Source: Halisarca cf. caerulea
Lineage: Eukaryota > Porifera > Demospongiae > Chondrillida > Halisarcidae
Assembly (NCBI GenBank): GCA_963170055.1
Contig: CAUJGJ010000065.1
Coordinates: forward strand, 2,896,696 to 2,960,695
DNA length: 64,000 bases
Direction: 5' to 3'
Part shown: positions 11,120-24,424 of the stretch, one piece after another
How the letters are laid out: each line of letters starts with the position of its first letter
How positions within the stretch are numbered: the first letter of the stretch is position 1
The notes under the pieces: generated by a model
Database searches by the model: none
What the model was told of the DNA's origin: nothing
The model's input: only the letters and a program-made list of their open reading frames with translations
Made by a program: the position numbers and the translations under genes

Positions 11120-12777
11120 GCACCACGCACATTCTCAGTGGACACACATGAAGTTTCTTAACTACTGTGGGCGTATTTGTGTAATGTTGGATATGCTGGT
11201 GCTAATACCAATATTTGGCACTAGCACCATGTACATTCCCTGTGGAAACACATGAAGTTTCTTAACTACTGTGGGCGTATTTGTGTAGTGTTGGATATGC
11301 TGGTGCTAATACCAATATTTGGCACTAGAACCACGCACATTCCCAGTGGAGACACATGACCTTTCTGAACTGCTGTGGGCGTATTTGTGTAGTGTTATAT
11401 ATGCTGGTGCTAATACCAATATTTGGCACTAGCACCATGCACATTCCCAGTGGACACACATGAAGTTTCTTAACTACTGTAGGCGTATTTGTGTAGTGTT
11501 GGATATGCTGGTGCTAATACCGATATTTGGCACTAGCACCACGCACATTCCCAGTGTTCACATGTGGTTTCTTTAGAGATGTGGGCGTATTCGTGTATTG
11601 TTGGATATACTGGTGCTAATACAAATATATGGCACTAGCACCACGCAAATTCCCAGTAGACACACATTAAGTTCCTGAAGTCCTGTGAACGTATTTGTGT
11701 AGTGTTGGATATGCTGGTGCTAATAGCAATATTTGGCACTAGCACCACGAAATTCCCAGTGGACACATATGTCCCTTCTTAAGTGCTGTGGGCGAGTTTG
11801 TGGAGTGTTGGATTTGCTGGTGCTAATACCAATATTTGGCACTTTCACCACACACATTCCCAGTGGACACACATGACCTTTCTGAATTGCTGTGGGCGTA
11901 TTTGTGTAGTGTTAGAAATGCTGGTGCTAATACCAATATTTGGCACTAGCACTACGCACATTCCCAGTGGACACACATGAAGTTTCTTAACTACTGTAGG
12001 CGTATTTGTGTAATGTTGGATATGCTGGTGCTAATACCAATATTTGGCACTAGCACCACGCACATTCCCTGTGAATACACATGAAGTTTCTGAAGTGCTG
12101 TGGGCGTATTTGTGTAGTGTTGTATATGCTGGTGCTAATACCAATATTTGGCACTAGCACCACGCACATTCCCAGTGTTCACATGTGGTTTCTTTAGAGC
12201 TGTGGGCGTATTCGTGTATTGTTGGATATACTGGTGCTAATAGCGTTATTTGGCACTAGCACCACGCATATTCCCAGTGGACACACATTAAGTTCCTGAA
12301 GTCCTGTGAACGTGTTTGTGTAGTGTTGGATATACTGGTGCTAATACCAATATTTGGCACTTTCACCACGCACATTCCAGTGGACACACATGAATTTTTT
12401 TAACTACTGTGGGCGTATTTGTGTAATGTTGGATATGCTGGTGCTAATACCAATATTTGGCACTAGCACCACGCACATTCCCAGTGGAAACACATGAAGT
12501 TTCTTAACTACTGTGGGCGTATTTGTGTAATGTTGGACATGCTGGTGCTAATACCAATATTTGGCACTAGCACCACGCACATTCCCAGTGGACACACATG
12601 AAGTTTCTGAAGTGCTGTGGGCGCATTTGTGTAATGTTGGATATTTTGGTGCTAATACCAATATTTGGCACTAGCCCCACGCACATTCCCAGTGGACACA
12701 CATGACCTTTCTGAAGTGCTGTGGGCGTATTTGTGTAATGTTGGATATGCTGGTGCTAATACCAATATTTGGCACAA
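11120..12777. repeat. divergent mosaic with V-W-Y and U-V-W-X cassettes
   Basis: This stretch has high variant density. V-W-Y is at 11,536-11,844 (Y has CACGAAATTCCC, 103 bp). It is followed by a TTTCACCACACAC monomer carrying GTTAGAAATGC. U (CCTGTGAATACACATG), V, W and X then occupy 12,053-12,465, followed by GCGCATTTG and GCCCCACGC monomers. The region from about 11,220 to 12,777 is the counterpart of 54,124 to about 55,560, except that the distant copy lacks the GTTAGAAATGC monomer. Confidence 0.8.
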
Positions 12778-14233
12778 GCACCACGCACATTCCCAGTTGA
12801 CACACATGAAGTTTCTTAACTACTGTGGGCGTATTTGTGTAATGTATGATATGCTGGTGCTAATACCAATATTTGGCACTAGCACCACGCACATTCCCAG
12901 TGGACACACATGACCTTTCTGAAGTGATGTGGGCGTATTTGTGTAGTGTTGGATATGCTGGTGATAATACCAATATTTGGCACTAGCACCACGCACATTC
13001 CCAGTGGAAACACATGAAGTTTCTTAACTACTGTGGTCGTATTTGTGTAGTGTTGGATGTGCTAGTGCTAATACCAATATTTGGCCTTAGTACCACGCAC
13101 ATTCCCAGTGGACACACATGACCTTTCTGAAGTGCTGTGGGCGTATTTGTGTAATGTTGGATATGCTGGTGCTAATACCAATATTTGGCACTAGCACCAC
13201 GCACATTCCCAGTGGACACACATGACCTTTCTGAAGTGCTGTGGGCGTATTTGTGTAGTGTTGGATATGCTGGTGCTAATACCAATATTGGGCACTAGCA
13301 CCACGCACATTCCCAGTGGACACACATGACCTTTCTGAAGTGCTGTGGGCGTATTTGTGTAGTGTTGGATATGCTGGTGCTAATACCAATATTTGGCACT
13401 AGCACCACGCACATTCCCAGTGGACACACATGACCTTTCTGAAGTGCTGTGGGCGTATTTGTGTAGTGTTGGATAAGCTGGTGCTAATACCAATATTTGG
13501 CACTAGCACCACGCACATTCCCAGTGGACACACATGAAGTTTCTGAAGTGCTGTGGGCGTATTTGTGTAGTGTTGGATATGCTGGTGCTAATACCAATAT
13601 TTGGTTCTAGCACCACGCACATTCCCAGTGGACACACATGACCTTTCTGAAGTGCTGTGGGCGTATTTGTTTAGTGTTGGATATGCTGGTGCTAATACAA
13701 ATATTTGGCACTAGCACCACGCACATTCCCAGTGGACACACACGAAGTTTCTTAACTACTGCGGGCGTATTTGTTTAGTGTTGGATATGCTGGTGCTAAT
13801 ACCAATATTTGGCAATAGCACCACGCACATTCCCAGTGGACACACATGACCTTTCTGAAGTGCTGTGGGCGTATTTGTGTAGTGTTGGATATGCTGGTGC
13901 TAATACCAATATTTGGCACTAGCACCACGCACATTCCCAGTGGAAACACATGAAGTTTCTTAACTACTGTGGGCGTATCTGTGTAGTGTTGGATATGCTA
14001 GTGCTAATACCAATATTTAGCACTAGCACCACGCACATTCCCAGTGGACACACATGAAGTTTCTAAAGTGCTGTGGGCGTATTTGTGTAATGTTGGATAT
14101 TTTGGTGCTAATACCAATATTTGGCACTAGCACCACGCACATTCCCAGTGGACACACATGAAGTTTCTGAAGTGCTGTGGGCGTATTTGTGTAATGTTGG
14201 ATATGCTGGTGCTAACACCAATATTTGGCACTA
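12778..14233. repeat. monomer block related to the 8-mer family
   Basis: Begins with a CAGTTGACACAC monomer carrying TGTATGATATG, followed by GGTGATAATACC, GGATGTGCTAGTG with GGCCTTAGTACC (13,083), CAATATTGGGC, GGATAAGCTGG and GGTTCTAGC monomers. The order matches the downstream 8-mers at offset 1,560 (15 x 104), with extra monomers between 13,500 and 14,230. Confidence 0.75.
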
Positions 14234-15065
14234 GCACCACGCACTTTCCCAGTGGACACACATGAAGTTTCTGAAGTGCTGTGGGCGTATTTGTGTAATG
14301 TTGGATATGCTGGTGCTAATGCCAATATTTGGCACTAGCACCACGCACATTCCCAGTTGACACACATGAAGTTTCTTAACTACTGTGGGCGTATTTGTGT
14401 AATGTATGATATGCTGGTACTAATACCAATATTTGGCACTAGCACCACGCACATTCCCAGTGGACACACATGACCTTTCTGAAGTGCTGTGGGCGTATTT
14501 GTGTAGTGTTGGATATGCTGGTGATAATACCAATATTTGGCACTAGCACCACGCACATTCCCAGTGGAAACACATGAAGTTTCTTAACTACTGTGGGCGT
14601 ATTTGTGTAGTGTTGCATGTGCTAGTGCTAATACCAATATTTGGCCTTAGTACCACGCACATTCCCAGTGGACACACATGAAGTTTCTGAAGTGCTGTGG
14701 GCGTATTTGTGTAATGTTGGATATGCTGGTGCTAATACCAATATTTGGGACTAGCACCACGCACATTCCCAGTGGACACACATGACCTTTCTGAAGTGCT
14801 GTGGGCGTATTTGTTTAGTGTTGGATATGCTGGTGCTAATACCAATATTGGGCACTAGCACCACGCACATTCCCAGTGGACACACATGACCTTTCTGAAG
14901 TGCTGTGGGCGTATTTGTGTAGTGTTGGATATGCTGGTGCTAATACCAATATTTGGCACTAGCACCACGCACATTCCCAGTGGACACACATGACCTTTCT
15001 GAAGTGCTGTGGGCGTATTTGTGTAGTGTTGGATAAGCTGGTGCTAATACCAATATTGGGCACTA
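14234..15065. repeat. 8-mer tandem unit (832 bp), copy 1
   Basis: Eight monomers: GCTAATGCC; CAGTTGACAC with TGTATGATATG; GGTGATAATACC; GTTGCATGTGCTAG with GGCCTTAGTACC (14,643); type a; type b with TTTGTTTAGTG and CAATATTGGGC; type b; and GGATAAGCTGG with CAATATTGGGC. Each marker recurs exactly 832 bp later. Confidence 0.87.
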
Positions 15066-15897
15066 GCACCACGCACATTCCCAGTGAACACACATGAAGT
15101 TTCTGAAGTGCTGTGGGCGTATTTGTGTAATGTTGGATATGCTGGTGCTAATGCCAATATTTGGCACTAGCACCACGCACATTCCCAGTTGACACACATG
15201 AAGTTTCTTAACTACTGTGGGCGTATTTGTGTAATGTATGATATGCTGGTGCTAATACCAATATTTGGCACTAGCACCACGCACATTCCCAGTGGACACA
15301 CATGACCTTTCTGAAGTGCTGTGGGCGTATTTGTGTAGTGTTGGATATGCTGGTGATAATACCAATATTTGGCACTAGCACCACGCACATTCCCAGTGGA
15401 AACACATGAAGTTTCTTAACTACTGTGGGCGTATTTGTGTAGTGTTGCATGTGCTAGTGCTAATACCAATATTTGGCCTTAGTACCACGCACATTCCCAG
15501 TGGACACACATGAAGTTTCTGAAGTGCTGTGGGCGTATTTGTGTAATGTTGGATATGCTGGTGCTAATACCAATATTTGGCACTAGCACCACGCACATTC
15601 CCAGTGGACACACATGACCTTTCTGAAGTGCTGTGGGCGTATTTGTTTAGTGTTGGATATGCTGGTGCTAATACCAATATTGGGCACTAGCACCACGCAC
15701 ATTCCCAGTGGACACACATGACCTTTCTGAAGTGCTGTGGGCGTATTTGTGTAGTGTTGGATATGCTGGTGCTAATACCAATATTTGGCACTAGCACCAC
15801 GCACATTCCCAGTGGACACACATGACCTTTCTGAAGTGCTGTGGGCGTATTTGTGTAGTGTTGGATAAGCTGGTGCTAATACCAATATTGGGCACTA
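15066..15897. repeat. 8-mer tandem unit (832 bp), copy 2
   Basis: Repeats the eight monomers of the preceding unit in order (GCTAATGCC near 15,146, GGCCTTAGTACC at 15,475). Its first monomer differs in having CAGTGAACAC and CACATTCCC where copy 1 has CACTTTCCC, marking the exchange point. Confidence 0.87.
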
Positions 15898-18393
15898 GCA
15901 CCACGCACATTCCCAGTGGACACACATGAAGTTTCTGAAGTGCTGTGGGCGTATTTGTGTAGTGTTGGATATGCTGGTGCTAATACCAATATTTGGTTCT
16001 AGCACCACGCACATTCCCAGTGGACACACATGACCTTTCTGAAGTGCTGTGGGCGTATTTGTGTAGTGTTGGATATGCTGGTGCTAATACAAATATTTGG
16101 CACTAGCACCACGCACATTCCCAGTGGACACACACGAAGTTCCTTAACTACTGTGGGCGTATTTGTTTAGTGTTGGATATGCTGGTGCTAATACCAATAT
16201 TTGGCAATAGCACCACGCACATTCCCAGTGGACACACATGACCTTTCTGAAGTGCTGTGGGCGTATTTGTGTAGTGTTGGATATGCTGGTGCTAATACCA
16301 ATATTTGGCACTAGCACCACGCACATTCCCAGTGCAAACAAATGAAGTTTCTTAACTACTGTGGGCGTATCTGTGTAGTGTTGGATATGCTAGTGCTAAT
16401 ACCAATATTTGGCACTAGCACCACGCACATTCCCAGTGGACACACATGAAGTTTCTAAAGTGCTGTGGGCGTATTTGTGTAATGTTGGATATTTTGGTGC
16501 TAATACCAATATTTGGCACTAGCACCACGCACATTCCAAGTGGACACACATGAAGTTTCTGAAGTGCTTTGGGCGTATTTGTGTAATGTTGGATATTTTG
16601 GTGCTAATACCATTATTTGGCACTAGCACCACGCACATTCCCAGTGGACACACATGACCTTTCTGAAGTGCTGTGGGCGTATTTGTGTAATGTTGGATAT
16701 GCTGGTGCTAATACCAATATTTGGCACTAGCACCACGCACATTCTCAGTGGACCCACATGAAGTTTCTTAACTACTGTGGGCGTATTTGTGTAGTGTTGG
16801 ATATGCTGGTGCTAATACCAATATTTGGCACTAGCACCACGCACTTTCCCAGTGGACACACATGACCTTTCTGAAGTGCTGTGGGCGTATTTGTGTAGTG
16901 TTGGATATGCTGGTGCTAATACCAATATTTGGCACTAGCACCACGCACATTCCCAGTGGACACACATGAAGTTTCTGAAGTGCTGTGGGCGTATTTGTGT
17001 AGTGTTGGATATGCTGGTGCTAATACCAATATTTGGCACTAGCACCACGCACATTCCCAGTGGACACACATGAAGTTTCTGAAGTGCTGTGGGCGTATTT
17101 GTGTAATGTTGGATATGCTGGTGCTAACACCAATATTTGGCACTAGCACCACGCACTTTCCCAGTGGACACACATGAAGTTTCTGAAGTGCTGTGGGCGT
17201 ATTTGTGTAATGTTGGATATGCTGGTGCTAATACCAATATTTGGCACTAGCACCACGCACATTCCCAGTGGACACACATGAAGTTTCTTAACTACTGTGG
17301 GCGTATTTGTGTAATGTATGATATGCTGGTGCTAATACCAATATTTGGCACTAGCACCACGCACATTCACAGTGGACACACATGACCTTTCTGAAGTGCT
17401 GTGGGCGTATTTGTGTAATGTTGGATATGCTGGTGCTAATACCAATATTTGGCACTAGCACCACGCACATTCCCAGTAGAAACACATGAAGTTTCTTAAC
17501 TACTGTGGGTGTATTTGTGTAGTGTTGGATGTGCTAGTGCTAATACCAATATTTGGCCTTAGTACCACGCACATTCCCAGTGGACACACATGAAGTTTCT
17601 GAAGTGCTGTGGGCGTATTTGTGTAATGTTGGATATGCTGGTGCTAATACCAATATTTGGCACTAGCACCACGCACATTCCCAGTCGACACACATGACCT
17701 TTCTGAAGTGCTGTGGGCGTATTTGTGTAGTGTTGGATATGCTGGTGCTAATACCAATATTTGGCACTAGCACCACGCACATTCCCAGTGGAAACACATG
17801 AAGTTTCTTAACTACTGTGGGCGTATTTGTGTAATGTTGGATGTGCTAGTGCTAATACCAATATTTGGCCTTAGTACCACGCACATTCCCAGTGGACACA
17901 CATGAAGTTTCTGAAGTGCTGTGGGCGTATTTGTGTAATGTTGGATATGCTGGTGCTAATACCAATATTTGGCACTAGCACCACGCACATTCCCAGTGGA
18001 CACACATGACCTTTCTGAAGTGCTGTGGGCGTATTTGTGTAGTGTTGGATATGCTGGTGCTAATACCAATATTGGGCACTAGCACCACGCACATTCCCAG
18101 TGGACACACATGACCTTTCTGAAGTGCTGTGGGCGTATTTGTGTAGTGTTGGATATGCTGGTGCTAATACCAATATTTGGCACTAGCACCACGCACATTT
18201 TCAGTGGACACACATGACCTTTCTGAAGTGCTGTGGGCGTATTTGTGTAGTGTTGGATAAGCTGGTGCTAATACCAATATTTGGCACTAGCACCACGCAC
18301 ATTCCCAGTGGACACACATTAAGTTTCTGAAGTGCTGTGGGCGTATTTGTGTAGTGTTGGATATGCTGGTGCTAATACCAATATTTGGTTCTA
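15898..18393. repeat. non-periodic stretch of the 12.8-20.7 kb family
   Basis: Contains the same marker monomers (TGTATGATATG near 17,310, GGCCTTAGTACC at 17,555 and 17,867, CAATATTGGGC, GGATAAGCTGG, GGTTCTAGC) in an order close to that of 4,464-9,039. There is a short 3-mer duplication (312 bp) between the two GGCCTTAGTACC sites. No clean HOR period runs through the whole stretch and nothing but satellite is present. Confidence 0.75.
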
Positions 18394-18809
18394 GCACCAC
18401 ACACATTCCCAGTGGACACACATGACCTTTCTGAAGTGCTGTGGGCGTATTTGTGTAGTGTTGGATATGCTGGTGCTAATACAAATATTTGGCACTAGCA
18501 CCACGCACATTCCCAGTGTACACACACGAAGTTTCTTAACTACTGTGGGCGTATTTGTTTAGTGTTGGATATGCTGGTGCTAATACCAATATTTGGCACT
18601 AGCACCACGCACATTCCCAGTCGACACACATGACCTTTCTGAAGTGCTGTGGGCGTATTTGTGTAGTGTTGGATATGCTGGTGCTAATACCAATATTTGG
18701 CACTAGCACCACGCACATTCCCAGTGGACACACATGAAGTTTCTTAACTACTGTGGGCGTATTTGTTTAGTGTTGGATATGCTGGTGCTAATACCAATAT
18801 TTGGTTCTA
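18394..18809. repeat. 4-mer tandem unit (416 bp), copy 1
   Basis: Four monomers in order: type b with TACAAATATTTGG, type c with ACACACGAAG and TTTAGTG, type b with CAGTCGACACAC, type c with TTTAGTG and GGTTCTAGC. All recur 416 bp later. Confidence 0.83.
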
Positions 18810-19225
18810 GCACCACGCACATTCCCAGTGGACACACATGACCTTTCTGAAGTGCTGTGGGCGTATTTGTGTAGCGTTGGATATGCTGGTGCTAATACAA
18901 ATATTTCGCACTAGCACCACGCACATTCCCAGTGGACACACACGAAGTTTCTTAACTACTGTGGGCGTATTTGTTTAGTGATGGATATGCTGGTGCTAAT
19001 ACCAATATTTGGCACTAGCACCACGCACATTCCCAGTCGACACACATGACCTTTCTGAAGTGCTGTGGGCGTATTTGTGTAGTGTTGGATATGCTGGTGC
19101 TAATACCAATATTTGGCACTAGCACCACGCACATTCCCAGTGGACACACATGAAGTTTCTTAACTACTGTGGGCGTATTTGTTTAGTGTTGGATATGCTG
19201 GTACTAATACCAATATTTGGCACTA
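18810..19225. repeat. 4-mer tandem unit (416 bp), copy 2
   Basis: Matches the preceding 416 bp. Private changes include GTAGCGTTGG near 18,872, ATATTTCGCAC near 18,901 and GTGATGGATATG near 18,977. Confidence 0.83.
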
Positions 19226-20680
19226 GCACCACGCACATTCCCAGTGGAAACACATGAAGTTTCTTAACTACTGTGGGCGTATTTGTGTAGTGTTGGATGT
19301 GTTGGTGCTAATACTAATATTTGGCACTAGCACCACGCACATTCCCAGTGGACACACATGACCTTTCTGAAGTGCTGTGGGCGTATTTGTGTAGTGTTGG
19401 ATATGCTGGTGCTAATACCAATATTTGGCACTAGCACCACGCACATTCCCAGTGGACACACATGACCTTTCTGAAGTGCTGTGGGAGTATTTGTGTAATG
19501 TTGGATATGCTGGTGCTAATACCAATATTTGGCACTAGCACCACGCACATTCCCAGTGGACACACATGAAGTTTCTGAAGTGCTGTGGGCGTATTTGTGT
19601 AGTGTTGGATATGCTGGTGCTAATACCAATATTTGGCACTAGCACCACGCACATTCCCAGTAGACACACAAGAAGTTTCTGAAGTGCTGTGGGCGTATTT
19701 GTGTAGTGTTGGATATGCTGGTGCTAATACCAATATTTGGCACTAGAACCACGCACATTCTCAGTGGACACACATGAAGTTTCTTAACTACTGTGGGCGT
19801 ATTTGTGTAGTGTTGGATATGCTGGTGCTAATACCAATATTGGCACTAGCACCACGCACATTCCCAGTGGACACACATGAAGTTTCTTAACTGCTGTGGG
19901 CGTATTTGTGTACTGTTGGATTTGCTGGTGCTAATACCAATATTTGGCACTAGCACCACGCACATTCCCAGTGGACACACATGAAGTTTCTGAAGTGCTG
20001 ATGGCGTATTTGTGTAATGTTGGATATTTTGGTGCTAATACCAATATTTGGCACTAGCACCACGCACATTCCCAGTGGACACACATGACCTTTCTGAAGT
20101 GCTGTGGGCGTATTTGTGTAATGTTGGATATGCTGGTGCTAATACCAATATTTGGCACTAGAACCACGCACATTCTCAGTGGACACACATGAAGTTTCTT
20201 AACTACTGTGGGCGTATTTGTGTAGTGTTGGATATGCCGGTGCTAATACCAATATTTGGCACTAGCACCACGCACATTCCCAGTGGACGCACATGACCTT
20301 TCTGAAGTGCTGTGGGCGTATTTGTGTAGTGTTGGATATGCTGGTGCTAATACCAATATTTGGCACTAGCACCACGCACATTCCCAGTGGACACACATGA
20401 CCTTTATGAAGTGCTGTGGGTGTATTTGTGTAGTGTTGAATATGCTGGTGCTAATACCAATATTTGGCACTAGCACCACGCACATTCCCAGTGGACACAC
20501 ATGAAGTTTCTGAAGTGCTGTGGGCGTATTTGTGTAATGTTGGATATTTTGGTGCTAATACCAATATTTGGCACTAGCACCAAGCACATTCCCAGTGGAC
20601 ACACATGACCTTTCTGAAGTGCTGTGGGAATATTTGTGTAATGTTGGATATGCTGGTGCTAATACCAATATTTGGCACTA
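19226..20680. repeat. irregular satellite leading into the 23-mer HOR
   Basis: Mixed a, b and c monomers without a repeating order that I could see. One monomer near 19,843 lost a T (CAATATTGGCACTAG). Scattered singletons include GCTGATGGCGTATT near 19,997. No non-satellite sequence. Confidence 0.7.
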
Positions 20681-23072
20681 GCACCACGCACATTCTCAGT
20701 GGACACACATGAAGTTTCTTAACTACTGTGGGCGTATTTGTGTAGTGTTGGATATGCTGGTGCTAATACCAATATTTGGCACTAGCACCACGCACATTCC
20801 CAGTGGACACACATGAAGTTTCTTAACTACTGTGGGCGTATTTGTGTAATGTTGGATATGCTGGTGCTAATACCAATATTTGGCACTAACACCACGCACA
20901 TTCTCAGTGGACACACATGAAGTTTCTCAACTACTGTGGGCGTATTTGTGTAGTGTTGGATATGCTGGTGCTAATACCAATATTTGGCACTAGCACCACG
21001 CGCATTCCCAGTGGACACACATGACCTTTCTGAAGTGCAGTGGGCGTATTTGTGTAGTGTTGGATATGCTGGTGCTAATACCAATATTTGGCACGAGCAC
21101 CACGCACATTCCCAGTGGACACACATGACCTTTCTGAAGTGCTGTGGGAGAATTTGTGTAATGTTGGATATGCTGGTGCTAATACCAATATTTGGCACTA
21201 GCACCACGCACATTCCCATTGGAAACACATGACGTTTCTTAACTACTGTGGGCGTATTTGTGTAGTGTTGGATATGCTGGTGCTAATACCAATATTTGGC
21301 ACTAGCACCACGCACATTCCCAGTGGACACACATGACCTTTCTGAAGTGCTGTGGGAGTATTTGTGTAATGTTGGATATGCTGGTGCTAATACCAATATT
21401 AGGCACAAGCACCACGCACATTCCCAGTGGACACACATGACCTTTCTGAAGTGCTGTGGGCGTATTTGTGTAGTGTTGGATATGCTGGTGCTAATACCAA
21501 TATTTGACACTAGCACCACGTACATTCCCAGTGGGCACACATGACCTTTCTGAAGTGCTGTGGGCGTATTTGTGAAGTGTTGGATATGCTGGTGCTAATA
21601 CCAATATTTGGCACTAGCACCACGCACATTCCAAGTGGAAACACACGAAGTTTCTCAACTACTGTGGGCGTATTTGTGTAATGTTGGATTTGCTGGTGCT
21701 AATACCAATATTTGGCACTAGCACCACGCACATTCCCAGTGGACACACATGACCTTTCTGAAGTGCTGTGGGAGTATTTGTGTAATGTTGGATATGCTGG
21801 TGCTAATACCAATATTTGGCACTAGCACCACGCACATTCCCAGTGGACACACATGACCTTTCTGAAGTGCTGTGGGCGTATTTGTGTAGTGTTGGATATG
21901 CTGGTGCTAATACCAATATTTGGCACTAGCACCACGCACATTCCCAGTGGACACACATGACCTTTCTGAAGTGCTGTGGGCGTATTTGTGTAGTGTTGGA
22001 TATGCTGGTGCTAATACCAATATTTGGCACTAGCACCACGCACATTCCCAGTGGACACACATGACCTTTCTGAAGTGCTGTGGGAGAATTTGTGTAATGT
22101 TGGATATGCTGGTGCTAATACGAATATTTGGCACTAGCACCACGCACATTCCCATTGGAAACACATGAAGTTTCTTAACTACTGTGGGCGTATTTGTGTA
22201 GTGTTGGATATGCTGGTGCTAATACCAATATTTGGCACTAGCACCACGCACATTCCCAGTGGACACACATGACCTTTCTGAAGTGCTGTGGGAGTATTTG
22301 TGTAATGTTGGATATGCTGGTGCTAATACCAATATTAGGCACAAGCACCACGCACATTCCCAGTGGACACACATGACCTTTCTGAAGTGCTGTGGGCGTA
22401 TTTGTGTAGTGTTGGATATGCTGGTGCTAATACCAATATTTGGTTCTAGCACCACGCACATTTCCAGTGGACACACATGAAGTTTCTGAAGTGCTGTGGG
22501 CGTATTTGTGTAGTGTTAGATATGCTGGTGCTAATACCAATATTTGGCACTAGCACCACGCACTTTCCCAGTGGACACACATGACCTTTCTGAAGTGCTG
22601 TGGGCGTATTTGTGTAGTGTTGGAAATGCTGGTGCAAATACCAATATTTGGCACTAGCACCACGCACATTCCCAGTGGACAAACATGAAGTTTCTAAACT
22701 ACTATGGGCGTATTTGTGTAATGTTGGATATGCTGGTGCTAATACCAATATTTGGCACTAGCACCACGCACATTCCCAGTGGACACACATGACCTTTCTG
22801 AAGTGCTGTGGGCGTATTTGTGTAGTGTTGGATATGCTGGTGCTAATACCAATATTTGGCACTAGCACCACGCACATTCCCAGTGGACACACATGAAGTT
22901 TCTGAAGTGCTGTGGGCGTATTTGTGTAGTGTTGGATATTTTGGTGCTAATACCAATATTTGGCACTAGCACCACGCACATTCCCAGTGGACACACATGA
23001 CCTTTCTGAAGTGCTGTGGGCGTATTTGTGTAATGTTGGATATGCTGGTGCTAATACCAATATTTGGCACTA
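20681..23072. repeat. 23-mer HOR unit, full version (2,392 bp)
   Basis: Twenty-three monomers. Diagnostic ones in order: CATTCTCAGTGG type c; plain type c; CACTAACACC with TTTCTCAAC; CACGCGCATTCCC; GGGAGAATTTG; CATTCCCATTGG; GGGAGTATTTG ending TATTAGGCACAAG; CACGTACATTCCC with GTGGGCACAC (near 21,518); CATTCCAAGTGGAAACACACG; a second GGGAGAATTTG, CATTCCCATTGG and GGGAGTATTTG set; GGTTCTAGC; CATTTCCAGTGG; GGAAATGCTGGTGCAAA; GACAAACATG; GGATATTTTGG. The internal repeat of the GGGAGAATTTG set gives a 936-bp (9-mer) sub-period. Confidence 0.88.
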
Positions 23073-24424
23073 GCACCACGCACATTCTAAGTGGACACAC
23101 ATGAAGTTTCTTAACTACTGTGGGCGTATTTGTGTAGTGTTGGATATGCTGGTGCTAATACCAATATTTGGCACTAGCACCACGCACATTCCCAGTGGAC
23201 ACACATGAAGTTTCTTAACTACTGTGGGCGTATTTGTGTAATGTTGGATATGCTGGTGCTAATACCAATATTTGGCACTAACACCACGCACATTCTCAGT
23301 GGACACACATGAAGTTTCTCAACTACTGTGGGCGTATTTGTGTAGTGTTGGATATGCTGGTGCTAATACCAATATTTGGCACTAGCACCACGCGCATTCC
23401 CAGTGGACACACATGACCTTTCTGAAGTGCTGTGGGCGTATTTGTGTAGTGTTGGATATGCTGGTGCTAATACCAATATTTGGCACTAGCACCACGCACA
23501 TTCCCAGTGGACACACATGACCTTTCTGAAGTGCTGTGGGAGAATTTGTGTAATGTTGGATATGCTGGTGCTAATACCAATATTTGGCACTAGCACCACG
23601 CACATTCCCATTGGAAACACATGAAGTTTCTTAACTACTGTGGGCGTATTTGTGTAGTGTTGGATATGCTGGTGCTAATACCAATATTTGGCACTAGCAC
23701 CACGCACATTCCCAGTGGACACACATGACCTTTCTGAAGTGCTGTGGGAGTATTTGTGTAATGTTGGATATGCTGGTGCTAATACCAATATTAGGCACAA
23801 GCACCACGCACATTCCCAGTGGACACACATGACCTTTCTGAAGTGCTGTGGGCGTATTTGTGTAGTGTTGGATATGCTGGTGCTAATACCAATATTTGAC
23901 ACTAGCACCACGTACATTCCCAGTGGGCACACATGACCTTTCTGAAGTGCTGTGGGCGTATTTGTGAAGTGTTGGATATGCTGGTGCTAATACCAATATT
24001 TGGCACTAGCACCACGCACATTCCAAGTGGAAACACACGAAGTTTCTCAACTACTGTGGGCGTATTTGTGTAATGTTGGATTTGCTGGTGCTAATACCAA
24101 TATTTGGCACTAGCACCACGCACATTCCCAGTGGACACACATGACCTTTCTGAAGTGCTGTGGGAGTATTTGTGTAATGTTGGATATGCTGGTGCTAATA
24201 CCAATATTTGGCACTAGCACCACGCACATTCCCAGTGGACACACATGACCTTTCTGAAGTGCTGTGGGCGTATTTGTGTAGTGTTGGATATGCTGGTGCT
24301 AATACCAATATTTGGCACTAGCACCACGCACATTCCCAGTGGACACACATGACCTTTCTGAAGTGCTGTGGGAGAATTTGTGTAATGTTGGATATGCTGG
24401 TGCTAATACCAATATTTGGCACTA
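23073..24424. repeat. 23-mer HOR, truncated version (13 monomers, 1,352 bp)
   Basis: Contains monomers 1-12 and 14 of the 23-mer and then jumps straight to monomer 1 of the next unit. Markers lie 2,392 bp after those of the full unit and 1,352 bp before those of the next (CACTAACACC monomer at 20,889, 23,281 and 24,633). This is what unequal crossing-over between misaligned 23-mers would leave. Confidence 0.88.

Noticed and set aside
20971..21232. Overlapping open frames of 82-104 codons on both strands, recurring with near-identical products across the window
   Set aside because: They follow the satellite period. With 104-bp monomers a frame cycles through three phases in 312 bp, and open stretches appear wherever a monomer variant removes a stop. 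On the minus strand the main limit is the TAG inside the palindrome. No start context, codon bias or conserved domain supports a protein, and identical frames arise simply from HOR duplication.
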